A stretch of 64,000 nt of DNA from Amblyomma americanum (taxonomy: Eukaryota > Arthropoda > Arachnida > Ixodida > Ixodidae). Under the pieces are notes generated by a model that saw only the letters and a list, made by a program, of their open reading frames with translations, was not told the DNA's origin and did no database searches. The position numbers were made by a program, and so were the translations under genes. Numbering within the stretch: the first letter of the stretch is position 1; each line of letters opens with the position of its first letter. The stretch spans positions 78,970,850 through 79,034,849 of the forward strand of contig NC_135507.1 of NCBI RefSeq assembly GCF_052857255.1, written 5' to 3'. Below, in pieces: positions 8,806 to 21,660 of the stretch.

Positions 8806-10920
8806 TTTATTTTTTTTGTATTTTTTTTTCTGAGAGGACCAATAAAACGGAGAAGGGGGATTGGCAAAGGTACAGTAGAGAATGCCACTGAGGTAAATGC
8901 GCGGAGAAAAATAGACGTGAGAAGACTGAATCAAGATAAAAATTGGAAAATTCAAATCAATTAAAGAAATATGATTTACCAGGAATCGAATCAAGCATTT
9001 TTGGACATGCGACAAAATTTTGTGTACAGCTAACAAGATAATCGATCAGTTGCACATTTGTAATCATGAAAGTAGCCGCACACACTGCTTAACGGGAAAT
9101 CCTTTGCGCTCGCATCGATCGAGAGAAGAACTGGAAGAGACAGAGGGAGTTCTAACCTCGAAAGAGGGACCTCCAAATACTGCTTTCTCTGAACTGCGAA
9201 CCACCGGCACGAGAGGAGAAAATGATGTATTGTTTCAACTTGCACAAATGATATAAAAAGGTTTGCGGCACCGAACCCGCATCTGCATAAGTACCAATTT
9301 CAGTGAGGGTTTCTGCATTGCAGAAGCGTCATTGACACCTCCCAAAGCCATAATTTACACCGCCGGATATTCCACGGGTACTTTAAGTGGTGAAAATCTA
9401 TGGTATTGAGCAATGGATCGCTCAAGCTGGCTGAGATATGTTGGAACCACTGGAAACGTGAAGTTTCTAACCGAATGAGATGGGGGACGGGGTAGATTAC
9501 AGGAGCGCTGAGAGCTGACCTTGCCAATAAATCAGCCACCTGTTAAAATAGAAGCCCGAATGCCTAGGTACCCAGACAAAGCGGATCTCACGCATTGTGC
9601 GCGGAACAAAGAAACTAAGCGAACGATTCAATAAAGATTTTCGCGAATTTTATTGAGAGACTAGAACCGAAAGGCCGTCTGCAAGAAAAAGAACCCGTGC
9701 TGCATGCCTAGGAAGTTTCAGAAGAGCCAAACCAATGGCCAGAAACTCTGCGAATAATATAGGAGTATAATCAGGGATACGAACGGAATAGCTCCACGCC
9801 AGCTTCTGCGAATATATCCCAATCGCCGCCCTCTCAAAGCTGACGGAGGCATCAGTGGAGAAAACAGTAAATGAGGAAAATTCTGTAGGTGTTCGAAAAG
9901 AAGACCATTTAGGATATTTCCGGGCATATGTTTCGCATGGGACGGAAAAATATGGTCGTAATAGAAGACGGGGTCAGCCAGCACATCTGCAACTTGCTGC
10001 AAGATCAGAGCAAACTCAAGCGGGACTAACAGATTCTGCGTGAACCTAACTTGCGGAAGCTGATAGCATGGCCAATGATTAGTGAAAAACAGGTGTGGTT
10101 GGGATAGAAAAATGGGACTACGAACGCAGGGGGTCGGGTAAAAAGACCTGAGGAAAGTACGCACTGTTAAAAGTTGGAAGCGGGAAAAAAGATAGGGGAT
10201 ACGGGCTTACAAATAAAGGACAGCGTTTGAAGCTGATTTTAGAAGCCCGAGGCATAGCCGTAGGGCACGGCACGCCTTTACAGTAAAGCTAATGGCTGCA
10301 GCTTGTAGTTTGCGCTACCAGAGAAGACGCAACCAAAGTCCAGAATCGGTCTCATATGTCTTATAGAGCAACAGTAACGTTTCGCGACGCATGCTAAAAT
10401 TTTATTGCCAACTCGTGTGAACCGGCCCAGAGCGCGTTCCCCTTTAATAACATTATTTTTAATATGGTGTCAACAGTTCAAACTTTGTTTATAAGTAACG
10501 CCTAGGTATTTAACCGACTCCACCTGCGGAATTGGAGATGAGCGGTAGACTAGCGAGATGTACAAAGGAGTGTCGGGCGCAAATACCAGCACGCCATATT
10601 GTCTGACATTGAGTGATAAATTAATTTGGTTAAACCAGGCTTCAATAGCATTCAGGTAAGCCTGCAAATACTCGTAGAGTCAATTAATATCTTTGCTGAT
10701 GCGAAAAAAGCTATATCATCTGCGTATACATAACCTGTAATGTTTGAACGAATGGGTATGTCCCGAACCAATAGGTTGGAAAGCAGTGGAGACAGAGCAG
10801 ATCCTTGCTATTGAACATAGGTATTACAAGAGAAAGATCCGCCTGTACCGAAGAAAAATCTATCCTTTAAAAGTCGCTCTCTACTTCGTGTTTCGTCGGC
10901 GCTTCGTCAGTGACCTGCCT
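8806..10920 (-). pseudogene. I/R1-type LINE ORF2, RT to 3' end
   Basis: Minus-strand reading gives TGYVYADDIAFFASA (YADD) preceded by QGSALSPLLSNLLVRDIPI, then VESVKYLGVTYKQSLN. Next come a decayed RNase H (DASV near 9850, then NEMADLLARSALSAP near 9530 in spirit: the track shows MADLLARSALSAPVI) and a C-terminal CRCG..ETIHHFLLSC block near 9240. The fragment ends in an A-rich tail (AGAAAAAAAAATACAAAAAA read on the minus strand, 8806-8832). Many stops and shifts are present. The 5' end is near 10920, upstream of RFFFGTGGSFSC, where I lose the match. Confidence 0.75.
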
Positions 10921-10924
10921 AGTC

Positions 10925-11761
10925 GGCATCAGGCACGGCCGTCATCGTTCGCTACAAATCAAACAAAAAGAACTAACCCGTATTCTCAATCGCACGCAAT
11001 TCTTGGACGCTTCTTTTCTTTAACCAATTTTTTTTTGGTCATAACGAATTTTTTTTGTCTTATGAACTTAGAAATGGCAGCTAAAGAAACGGTACACTTC
11101 AAAAGCGTCCCATTGAAGCTGAGAGAAAGTGGATGCAACCCAGCTGCCAAATTTCCTGCTATTTTACGGATTTTTTCTAGCCAAAACAAGCTCAATCTAC
11201 AAAATCTTTCGTATTTATAAAATAAATTCAAACAGCTTCAAGGCCACGCCAATTATCGGTGTAGGAAAACAATCCTTAAATCACTTTCCTTTTCTTAGGA
11301 GGAATATCCAATATTCGGCAAATAAGGTTCTCCACAGACACATTGTTGCCCGAGATGACCGATTGTTGCCGAAGAGATAGAGCAGTTCATTTCCAAACGA
11401 TTTCTCTTGCTGGGCTGAGTAATCCACAAAGTGAACTAGGGCGGCTTATTTAGCTCGCTCTTGATAATTTTTTCTTTATCAATGCTCCATTGCAGTGAGT
11501 GTATGAAGTGTCTTTCGATGATTACACTCGCGAAGCACAGAGAAAATAGTAGATGAAGTTCAACAAATAATGATGCTGCAGTAGGAAAAGGCCACCGCGG
11601 TTTCGCTGAATTTCGTCTGCGTCCTAAAAAAGCGCGTTATTTTTTTTTTGTCCCCGGCACAACAGAAAATAATATGGCGATGACGGCCGCAGACTGCATA
11701 ACACATGCCCAGTAGCAAGCGTACACCATGGCGGCACCTAGTATGAATTATGAAAATGAAA
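10925..11761. other. No gene recognised
   Basis: AT-rich stretch. The 158-codon plus-strand frame starting at 10744 overlaps the LINE and has no domain. T-runs at 11020-11060 and 11640-11650. Nothing else is seen. Confidence 0.5.
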
Positions 11762-12040
11762 ACTGGTTTTATAGGAAAGGAAATGGCGCAGTAACTGTCT
11801 CACATATCTCAGTGGAGATACTAACCGCGCCGTATGGAAAAAATAAAGGAAGGGTTAAAGAAGAAAAGGAGAAAGGTGCCGTAGTGGTGGACTCCGGGAT
11901 AATTGCGACCACATGGGGATCTTTAACGTGCACTGACATCGCACAGCACACGGCCTTTGAGTTTCGCCTCCATCGAAACGCGACCGCTGCATTCGGGTTC
12001 GCTTCCGGAAACTCCGGCTCAGCAGATGAGCGCCTTGGTT
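11762..12040 (-). mobile_element. Ruka-type SINE
   Basis: Minus-strand copy: AGGAAAGGAAATGGCGCAG at the tail side, then CGCGCCGTATGG, GTGCCGTAGTGGTGGACTCC, ATGGGGATCTTTAACGTGCA, CGCCTCCATCGAAACGCGAC and a changed B box (CGGGTTCGCTTCCGG). The A-box end runs into the LINE fragment that follows at about 12020, so the SINE may have landed in that LINE or the reverse. Confidence 0.85.
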
Positions 12041-12630
12041 CACAGTTTAGCCAAAATTAACGAGGCTGCCAACGCTTTAGCCCGAGGTTCTTTCAACCGC
12101 GCACCGGCGGCCTCCGATCTGGGGTTCTCAAGGGAGCGCTTGCATTCATTCAGACAACTGACGCAGGCCTGCAATGACGAGCGTCGGCTCTACCTCCCAG
12201 CCCATCCCTCCCTCGACAATTATCACCAGACACTTTGGAGGAGGCTGCAAACACGCACCTTGCCCTCACCTTTTATACGCTCGCGCTATCACCAAGTCCA
12301 CACAAACCCCTTCTGCACCCTCTGCCGTCACCCCAAAGCAAATCTCAATCATACCCTCTTCCTCTGCCTGGCGGATCCTCCCCCTCGGGGCCTGGAGCAC
12401 CTTACCACTTAGGAGGGTTGGGAGACGCTACTGCGCTCCGGGATCCCGGCCAAGCAAGCCATCGCCACAGGTTGGGCTGCCAGCGTCATGAGCCTCCGGG
12501 TCATGAACATATGAGTGCAGTGGGATCATGCGGGGGCCCAAGGACCTGCGTGTCCTAAACTCCTCTGTGTCCATTAATGCTTTCGCCACCACCACACTCG
12601 GCACTCTTTCAATAAAGATAAAGGTCAAAA
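12020..12630 (+). pseudogene. LINE ORF2 C-terminus and 3'UTR
   Basis: The plus strand encodes ALVHSLAKINEAANALARGS, then LTQACNDERRLYLPAHPSL and LWRRLQTRTLPSPF, then NPFCTLCRHPKANLNHTLFL with the C-x2-C-x3-H-like end block of I/R1-type LINEs. A stop at about 12410 is followed by more C-terminal-like sequence. The 3' end is AATAAAGATAAAGG at about 12610. It is 5'-truncated, with no RT. Confidence 0.7.
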
Positions 12631-12639
12631 CTTTGTTTC

Positions 12640-13328
12640 ACTAGGTAAGAAAAGGAGCCTTTCCGATATTTCTGGTCAATGATGCATTAACTTTTGCAAC
12701 AGGGATAATACCAGCTGGTTGGTATTTATTTTCTGTCAGCATGTATTGGCTTCCAACCATGGCACTGTTCACGAAGGCGTGATTAAGACAATGGCTCTTA
12801 TACATACTTCTATGAATTATGGATCGAAGGAGTGCATATGCAGTGAAAAATGCAATGAAACATACCCTGCTTTGATGTAATATTTAACCTGCGGTTTGAA
12901 TGAGAGGCGATTATAGATAATCCGTGTAGATGCAAACCAATTTGTACCAACACGCACTGACTCACTACCTCTTCATGTGACAGTCGATTAGTTGCCTTGT
13001 GATTATAACCAAACTGCAAACGCAGAAGCTAGCGATAACCACTATTTCGCATCATTCCTTTATTAATGCGATAACATATTTTGCCAATATGAGATTTCCT
13101 GTGCACACATGTAGTAAAACAAGCGGTAAAGAGGGCTCGTTGATAAGGGTCCTGGCGCCGTGAAGTTCTGTCATGCGCTCTCGGAAGACACTCCCTCATG
13201 TACCAACCATGCTTTCTTTGCGAAATATTGGAGCGGCGTTTGCTCCTAAAATCCGGCTTGCTACTAGTGTGATGAGATTTTGATAGCATGGTTTGCACGC
13301 AGTGATGTTTCTGTAATGATCGTGCTTT
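12640..13328. other. No gene recognised
   Basis: No domain in any frame. The 113-codon minus-strand frame at 13029-13370 is unremarkable. Confidence 0.5.
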
Positions 13329-13760
13329 TGGGGAATCATGTACAGGGTGCGCCAAAAGCTTCCAGGCCACGAGGTGTAGTATTCAGGAGCTCATTCTGGT
13401 ACTTGCGACAGCTGTGAAAGTATTAAGCTCTTTACAAGTGAGAACTACACATTTCACACCGCCTTAGAGAATTTGAAATTTAAGTTTGTTGTATATGTCC
13501 GACTGCACTGCTCAAAGGCACACTTTGTGGCCTAACAACTTTGGACTCACCGTGTACAGGGTTGGTCAAAAGTTACCAGGTCATAGGGTCTGCTTTTCAG
13601 CACTATATCCTGACACTTAGAATGTCTTTAATGCTATCAAGGCTCTCAGAGCTGAAAATGATAATTCTCCTTACTTATACTGAGATTTTGAGCTTCGGGG
13701 TTTTCGCAACTTTTGACTTGCCCTGGACGTATTAATCAATGAAGCGAAATGGTTAAATAT
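13329..13760. repeat. Diverged tandem pair, about 222-bp period
   Basis: TGTACAGGGTGCGCCAAAAG at 13329 recurs as TGTACAGGGTTGGTCAAAAG at 13551. Both are followed by a similar CCAGG..A.AGGTTCAG-type stretch (GTATTCAGGAGC against CTTTTCAGCACT). The units then diverge. The repeated start resembles the end of a cut-and-paste transposon, but I cannot see the matching inverted end. Confidence 0.5.
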
Positions 13761-14869
13761 AGCTTGACTACGAACGACAAGGGTTTAAGTGCAAGAAAAA
13801 ATATTTATTTGCTCTTACTGCTTCTTTCCATTTCAGAGGCACTGTTTACAGATGTTGTACTTTCAATGACGGCGTTCATGTCAAGATTGCAGACATTGTT
13901 AATTTGTGGGTGCGAACAAAAAAGGCACGCAAATATATCGGCAGAGAACACTGCTCGTATGCAATGTGCTGCGTCTGTAAGATGTTAAAAGGTAAACGTA
14001 TTGTCTTCGGGTTAACTGCGTGTGCCAGAAGCTCAAACTTCTCATTTGAATGAAAACACCCTATGGGTTTTTACGGAGAAGATGTTCGTTACGATTCAGA
14101 GACCTCATATACCTCATATACTGACCACTAACAATCGGCAAGGTACCAGTATATATACTGTTGAACTGCCACAGATTCAACCTAATGTTTGTAAGAAATT
14201 GCGATAGTGCGGTGTACGCTATGCTCACACGTTTCAATCACCTCCTTTAGGACTATTTCGCACATTCATTTATATTTTATGCGCGAAGCCACACGGGCTA
14301 AATATGTTTTAATTCGAGAATGGTAGTGTTTCCCACGTACACCTTGGTATAAATTGCTCACGTGTACCATATACAAGATATTCCTGCAATATGCCTATTT
14401 TTTACCCTTTTGCAGTTTCACTTCCTTACCAGTTGTAAGAAGTGTGGTATATAAGTTTGCTTAACGCTTCCGAAATCCTTACGCTATCTTCATTGTATTT
14501 TCAGACAACTCGCATACTTTCAGCGTCACTGCCTTAAAAGACTCCTGATTTAGAAGACTAACACTAAATTAACCTTTGGTGGCTAACACTCCTAGATAAA
14601 CTTTTTTATCCCCATCCATCACTTCACCATATTTTTCTTCCAGTTTTTGTCCGCTTCCTTCGGCGTCCCGACTTCGCACACAAAAATTAGGCGCGGCGCG
14701 TGTCGGTCATTAGAATTTGCGAAGTCATTTATACCACGCACAATCATCGACTGGAACAGCATAGAGGCGCACATAACCTCTAGGCCTGTTGCATTAATTT
14801 TCATAGAATGATACACAATAGCGTTGTCATTTAAATATTTTTCATTCGTACTTCTGTTTTTGTACCTTT
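13761..14869. other. No gene recognised
   Basis: AT-rich DNA with no domain and no internal repeat that I can see. Confidence 0.5.
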
Positions 14870-14877
14870 ACAATAGG

Positions 14878-15912
<1,035 letters not shown>

Positions 15913-17632
15913 TTGGGTATATCCCCGAGTAATTTGATGACCTCGACTGTACCAGAAGCTTGGAAGAATGCAAACATTATCTTAATTCATAAGAAGGGAG
16001 ACGCCAAGGACTTGAAAAATTACAGGCCGATCAGCTTACTATCCGTTGCCTACAAAGTATTTACTAAGGTAATCGCTAATAGAGCCAGGGCAACGTTAGA
16101 CTTTAATCAACCAAATGATCAGGCAGGCTTTCGTAAAGGATATTCCAAAATAGATCATATTCAGACTATCAATCAGGTGATAGAGAAATGCGCAGAATAT
16201 AACCAACCTCTATATATAGCTTTCATTGATTACGAGAAAGCATTCGACTCAGTGGAAACCTCAGCAGTCATACAGGCATTGCGTAATCAGGGGGTAGAAG
16301 AGCCTTATATCAAAATACTGGAAGATATATATAGCAACTGCACAGCTACTGTAGTCCTCCATAAAGTCAGCAATAAAATGCCAAAAAAAAGGGCGTCAGG
16401 CAAGGAGACACGATCTCGCCAATGCTGTTCACCGCATGTTTGCGGGAGGTATTTCGAGGCCTGAATTGGGAACAGTTGGGAATAAGAATAAATGGAGAAT
16501 ACCTAAATAATCTGCGATTTGCTGATGACATTGCCTTGCTGAGTCACTCAGGAGGTGAACTGCAAATCATGATCAACGAGTTAGACAGGCAGAGCAGATC
16601 GATGGGTCTAAAAATTAACATGCAGAAAACCAAGGTAATGTTCAACAGCCTAGCAAGGGAACAACAGTTCACAATTGGCAGCGAGAGCCTTGAAATTGTG
16701 CCGGAATACGTCTACTTAGGGCAGGTAGTGACAGCTGATCCGGATAATGAGAGGGAGATAACTAGAAGGATAAGAATGGGGTGGAGTAATAATAATAATA
16801 ATAATAATTGGTTTTTGGGGAAAGGAAATGGCGCAGTATCTGTCTCATATATCGTTGGACACCTGAACCGCGCCGTAAGGGAAGGGATAAGGGAGGGAGT
16901 GAAAGAAGAAAGTAAGAATGAGGTGCCGTAGTGGAGGGCTCCGGAATAATTTCGACCACCTGGGGGTCTTTAACGTGCACTGACATCGCGCAGCACACGG
17001 GCGCCTTAGCGTTTTTCCTCCATAAGAACGCAGCCGCCGCGGTCGGGTTCGAACCCGGGAACTCCGGATCAGTAGTCGAGCGCCCTAACCACTGAGCCAC
17101 CGCGGCGGGTAGGAGTGGAGCGCATATGGCAAATTCTCGCAAGTCATGAGTGGCAGTTTACCAATTTCCCTCAAGAGGAATGTGTACAACAACATAATCT
17201 TACCGGTACTCACCTACGGGGCAGAAACGTGGAGGCTAACGAAAAGAGTTTAGCTTAAGTTAAGGACAACGCAGCGAGCATGGAAAGAAAAATGATAGGT
17301 GTAACGTTAAGAGATCGGAAGCGGGCAGAGTGGGTGAGGGAACACACACGGGTTAATGACATCCTAGTCGAAATCAAGAGAAAGAAATGGTCTTGGGCAG
17401 GGCATGTAATGCGAAGGCAAGATAGCCGCTGGTCTTTAAGGGTAACGGAGTGGGTTCCAAGAGAAAGTAAGCGTAGCAGGGGGCGGAAGAAGGTTAGGTG
17501 GGCGGATGAGATTAAGAAGTTTGCAGGCAAAGGGTGGATGCAGCTGGCAAAGGTTAGGGTTAATTGGAGAGACATGGGAGAAGCCTTTGCTCTGCAGTGG
17601 GTGTAGTAAGGCTGATGATGATGATGATGATG
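15913..17632 (+). mobile_element. RTE-clade LINE, 5'-truncated, with nested SINE
   Basis: The plus strand encodes most of an RTE/BovB-like reverse transcriptase: NIILIHKKGDAKDLKNYRPI, then RATLDFNQPNDQAGFRKGYS, LYIAFIDYEKAFDSVE (catalytic Asp), GDTISPMLFTACLREVF and LRFADDIALLSHS (FADD). A frameshift lies in an A8 run at about 16381-16390. After the SINE at 16788-17108 the frame resumes with AYGKFSQVMSGSLPIS and LPVLTYGAETWRL, then a TAG stop at about 17250, then KRAEWVREHTRV, KKWSWAGHVMRR and GETWEKP-type end sequence. The element ends in (GATGAT)n at 17612-17630, the short-repeat tail typical of RTE elements. The endonuclease domain is absent. Confidence 0.88.
16788..17108 (-). mobile_element. 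Ruka-type SINE, full length, nested in RTE LINE
   Basis: Full 321-bp copy with AAT tail repeats at 16788-16809 (ATT in the sense orientation), a perfect B box (GGGTTCGAACCCG) and an A box (TGGCTCAGTGG). GTGGAG flanks it at 16781-16786 and 17115-17120. Removing the insert with one flank joins the LINE codons into the expected RMGWSAYGKFSQVM, so the insertion point is well fixed. The SINE is younger than this LINE copy. Confidence 0.95.
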
Positions 17633-17747
17633 TATTTGATGTGTGCGGTGGTAGAAATACTGGAATAGTGCGCAGGATGTTCATCCTCTGAAGCGGGAAC
17701 ATCTATGCCGTATCACCGCGGCTTTCATATAATAAAAGAACCCACCG

Positions 17748-17870
17748 CCGCAGGTGAGTGGCTTCGGGAATCGGCTACTGATCCAGAAGAAGTTGGATTT
17801 GAATTCCCCGCCCCCCTTCATTGGAGGTAGGACACGAAAATTTCCTGTGTGTTGCCGATACTGCAGTGTC
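17748..17870 (+). mobile_element. Old Ruka-type SINE head
   Basis: CCGCCGCAGGTGAGTGGCTT, CGGCTACTGATCCAGAAGAA, GGATTTGAATTCCCC (decayed B box) and GTGTGTTGCCGATACTGCAG correspond to the head and first body blocks of the SINE with many substitutions. The rest of the element is lost. This is clearly an older copy than 16788-17108. Confidence 0.6.
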
Positions 17871-18249
17871 GAGAAACTAGAATGTAGGCAGCCGTCATGT
17901 CGCCAAGTGGATTTTCCAGAGGCTCATAAAAGTGTCAACTCAAGACATCGTAGCTATTCCCTGCGATTGCATCCTTTCCACCACGATATCCGTTGCGCGG
18001 GCAGACTGTGTACTCTTCAGTTCGACCGCAAACTACGCACGGAGCTCTCCACTGCGCTAACCCCAAGCGGTCGTCTTCGCTGAATAAGTCCCTCAGTACA
18101 CTCGTGGTTTCCTCACCCCTATAACTAAAATAAGCTGCCTTCTGCTGTGGTGGACGCCAGAAGTGCAGAAATATGTATGATTCAGCACAAAGTTTTAGTC
18201 TCGTTGGGCAGGGAAGTGCATAAGTACTTTTAGCAGAGCACGTACTGCG
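17871..18249. other. No gene recognised
   Basis: Short open frames on both strands with no domain. Confidence 0.45.
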
Positions 18250-18365
18250 CCCCTCAGTACCCACACAGTGATTGGTCCCGACGCGCCATGCTTGTACGTG
18301 GTTGATGAAAACGTTGCGCCATGCAGCTTCCTAGGGCGATCTGCGCGTGCGCAGTATCTCGGCGT
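18250..18365 (+). pseudogene. Possible Tc1/mariner transposase scrap
   Basis: One short frame reads VIGPDAPCLYVVDENVAPCS. It resembles the second catalytic Asp block of Tc1/mariner transposases (GPD...MDDNARPH) with D and N kept. Only about 35 codons match and there are no terminal repeats, so this is a weak call. Confidence 0.35.
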
Positions 18366-18876
18366 GGTAAGCGAGAGCGCTATGCTAAAGGTATTTAATA
18401 AGACCAAGGTGACTATCTCAAAACAGGAGGAAGCAATCTGCACTTTGGATCTTCAGAGAAATGAAAAAGAAAACACGCTCTAAGAAAACGGCAGTCAGTG
18501 GCACTGAAACGTCCATTGAGTCCATCGTCCAGCTGAGCATAACTTGTGGCCACTCGGAGTTGGTTCGTGCCACACAATGGATCTGCGTCGCGTGAACAAG
18601 GGGATGGTGCCGACCTGGAGGACTAGGTGCTGCTGAATGAGGAGGAGTGCCAGCACACAGACCTCGAATTTGGAGGTGGCAGTTTCGGAGGTTCGAGGAG
18701 ACACATCACGTGCCGGCCACCTTTCGATAATTATCGAAACTCAAAAGGCGCCCGTGTGCTGTGCGATATAAGTACACGGTAAAGATTACCAAAATTATGT
18801 AAATCAATAATATCACAGCCCTTGCAAGGGGGACTGTTTCTTTTCCAGTTGTGGAGCTCAGAGTCTCCCTGAATAC
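18366..18876. other. No gene recognised
   Basis: No domain seen; short open frames only. Confidence 0.45.
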
Positions 18877-20300
18877 GAAGGCATGGCAAACCCGGAATTC
18901 CACAGTCCCATCACTGTCGGGAAATTGAGGGCTGAACTCCGCCGCCTAAGAAACAAAACGGCTGCCGGGCCGGACAAAACCATCACAGGACGCTCAGGAA
19001 TCTTGACGACGGTTCCATTAGGAATCGTAAAACCAATATGCAAGAATGCTGGGGCAATTCAGAGATACAGCAAGCATGGAAAGCTGCGAACCTGCTCCTC
19101 ATTCCGAAACGAGAGAAGAAGCTCAAATTTGAGCATCTTAGAATCGTTTCCATCACATCTTGCGTTGGAAAATTGATGAATCCCGTAATTCAAAACTAGA
19201 CTGATTAGATTCATAGAAAATCACTAGCTTTATCCTGATACCATGATAGGCTTCAGATCAAACCTATCGGCATGCGATGCCATGCTTCAGCTTAAGGAGC
19301 AGTAGATCGATAAATAGACTGTTGATACTAGGATCAATGTGGGACTGGACGTCTCCAAAGGTTTTGATAGTGTCAAACACGTGGCCATACTTGAGAGCCT
19401 TAGCGCACTAATTGTTGGAGTCAAGGCATATAACTACGTAAGGGGCTTCCTCTGAAATCGGACTGCCACCATCAGCCTGGACGGACAGTCACTCAGAAAC
19501 ATTAGATTGGGCAATAGAGGTACGCCACAAGGGTCCGTTCTCTCTCCGACCGTGTTTAATGTAGCGAAGATGGGCTTCCAGGGCAGCTGGACGGAATCAA
19601 AAATCTCCTTCACACCATATGTGCGGATGATTTGACGGTGTGGGTGAGCTGGGGCAGCGATGGACAGATTGACAGCACAATTCAGAGAGCCATAGATGTA
19701 ATCCAGAAATATCCGGAGCGGTTGGGTTGAAATGCTCGGCAGAAAAATCAGAGGCTCTTTTTCTGTCAACTCAGAAAAGAAAAATTTCACCATAACCATG
19801 GTAAACGCGCTCGCGATGCCTTTTTCCGCAACCGAACTCTCGGTCACAACATCAATCTCGTTAGGCTCCGGCTCACGCGGGTAACTCCAAAAAGAGGGGG
19901 TGGACCGTGTAGCCCTATTTTTAACCAATCGTGGGATAAGAGACCTCTCGGGAACGGAAGCCCCCGCCGAGGCGCCTCGCTCGTACGCGGAGATTACAAA
20001 CTTTTTGGGAGCTAAGATGCACTATCTCACCTCTCACCCCGACCTGGACAGGGTGCAAGCCACATCACTCAGATGCCTACAAACAAAGGACATTCTTAGC
20101 CCATACCGATTATTTAATGACAAACGGTGAATACGACCCTGCATGCCCGCATAATGGTGACGGGACGCACGCCCCACAACACCATATAATACGTGAATGC
20201 GCTAGAAAACTCACCGCGACGATACTGTTGCCAGCTCCCTCGGCAGAGGAATGGGACAAGATCTTGCCAGTTCGAGAAAAACAACGCAGTTGGCCCTCAT
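18877..20300 (+). pseudogene. R1/I-type LINE ORF2, RT to C-terminus, heavily shifted
   Basis: In three alternating frames the plus strand encodes an ordered reverse transcriptase: VGKLRAELRRLRNKTAAGPD, KLKFEHLRIVSITSCVGKLM (with changes), TMIGFRSNLSACDAMLQLKE, DVSKGFDSVKH, RNIRLGNRGTPQGSVLS and TICADDLTVW (YADD changed to CADD). C-terminal SGTEAPAEAPRSYAEI and a YDPACPHNGDG..HHIIRECA Cys/His block follow near 20150. The copy has many one-base shifts and several stops, so it is old. The long minus-strand frame at 19434-19928 is its shadow. Confidence 0.78.
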
Positions 20301-20489
20301 CACGCGAGCTCAACAGGTGGCCCCCAACGGGGGTCACCCTGGACTCGCCCCAGCCCCAACTAATCCCTTTCATTTTCTGGCAGCAAACTTGTAACCACCA
20401 CCACAACCCATCCCCGCCGCGATGTCTAGGCTGTTGCGACTTCTGGAAGAATGGAAAGGAAAGTGCACGGGACTGCCCAGTGGCTCAAA

Positions 20490-21147
20490 CTGAGCCATAA
20501 TTGCTGCCTCGTGCAGACAGTAATAGAGTTGAAAGAGAAAGAAGAAAATTTAAAAGACAATACGCTCGTCGCAACAACCGCGTATTCCAAAACGACGACA
20601 ACGGTTTAGCAAGAGATACACTCGGTGCCAAGGAGCCCTCGCCAGACTGGTGAGAGCTCCTATAGATCCCATTCTCGTAGGGCCAGGAAGCCACCTCACC
20701 TTCTGCGCTGTGTGTTGTTGATGCGACTGAAGGGAGATTATAAATGAAAGTGCTGGCCTTACGGGCTCTCACACATGTGGTTGGGGGGGCGGAGGCGTCT
20801 AGGCGGTGAGCCCTGGCGTTTAATCAGCAAGAGCGAATTACGTGGTTAGTCACGTGGCGCCACTTGTGAGAGCAAGCGGTCTGAACAGCGGTCAGCGCAG
20901 CGGTGGAATGAACGGTACCAGTCACGTGTTACGACGTCTCAGCCACACGTGCGGCGAGCCAGAACTCAAATCCATGCGTCATTTGACCTTCAGCTTTGCA
21001 ATCGAGAAGTGGAGCTTTTCGCTCCAAACAGTTCGCTGTGGTTCAACCCGGCAGAACTTAGCAAGATGGGCGAAAGCTCAGTTAAGGTAATCACACGAAG
21101 GTAAGCAGACGCCTCACGTTATTATATAGCGAATGGCGCGTCACGCG
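20490..21147. other. No gene recognised
   Basis: No domain or clear repeat. The stretch contains several CACGTG/TCACGTGG strings near 20850 and 20925. Confidence 0.45.
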
Positions 21148-21660
21148 ATTTCCGGCAGTTGCGAGAGGGCCGTCGGCGAAAAGTGCTGCTGCAACAATGC
21201 TACCACTTGGGCGTGAGAAAGTTCGTTCACCTCGTCTAGCGCGCATCGACCACTAAGTAAATCCACGGTGTGGGTCGTCAGCGCTGCAACCAACAGGGCC
21301 CACTTCTTGTCGTCCGTGATGCCATTGCCTTCAAAGAAAGCCTACAGTCGAACTTGGTAAGCTGGCCACTTGTCGCTCGTCTCCTCAAACGGCGGCGGGC
21401 TGGCATATCCTCCCACGGTGGCGAAGGCTGCGGCGTACTAAGAGGGCGGCCCCTTGTCATCCCATTCTCGTCGCCACTGAAGAATCCGCACCATACACAG
21501 CGGTGGCTGGGCCAAGACAACGTTTATTGCTTTGAAGCGTGTCAATATATTCGTTGTGCGAAACGATTAGAGAAGGAGTGTGAGGAGGACAGCGGCGATA
21601 ACAGTTGCCGTAAGTGCGAGTCACGCCGTAATCTGGCGTGACGTCATTCCGATGTAGTAC
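21148..21660 (-). pseudogene. Gypsy-type gag N-terminus with LTR end
   Basis: The minus strand first shows a polyadenylation signal (CAATAAACG near 21520), then ATTCTTCA followed by GTGGCGACGAGAATGGGATG, the usual junction from LTR to leader in many arthropod Gypsy elements. It then encodes GGYASPPPFEETSDKWPAYQ, FFEGNGITDDKKWALLVAAL, THTVDLLSGRCALDEVNEL and AQVVALLQQHFSP, the capsid start of Gypsy gag. A stop interrupts it after the YQVRL segment. No pol follows. This is a different lineage from the element at 57863-64000. Confidence 0.75.

Noticed and set aside
16788..17108. Possible tRNA gene: good A box and B box
   Set aside because: The same tRNA-like head occurs with a constant 250-bp body in about ten places; it is a SINE head, not a folded tRNA.
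19434..19928. 164-codon minus-strand frame
   Set aside because: It is the shadow of the plus-strand LINE reverse transcriptase, whose motifs are ordered and clear.
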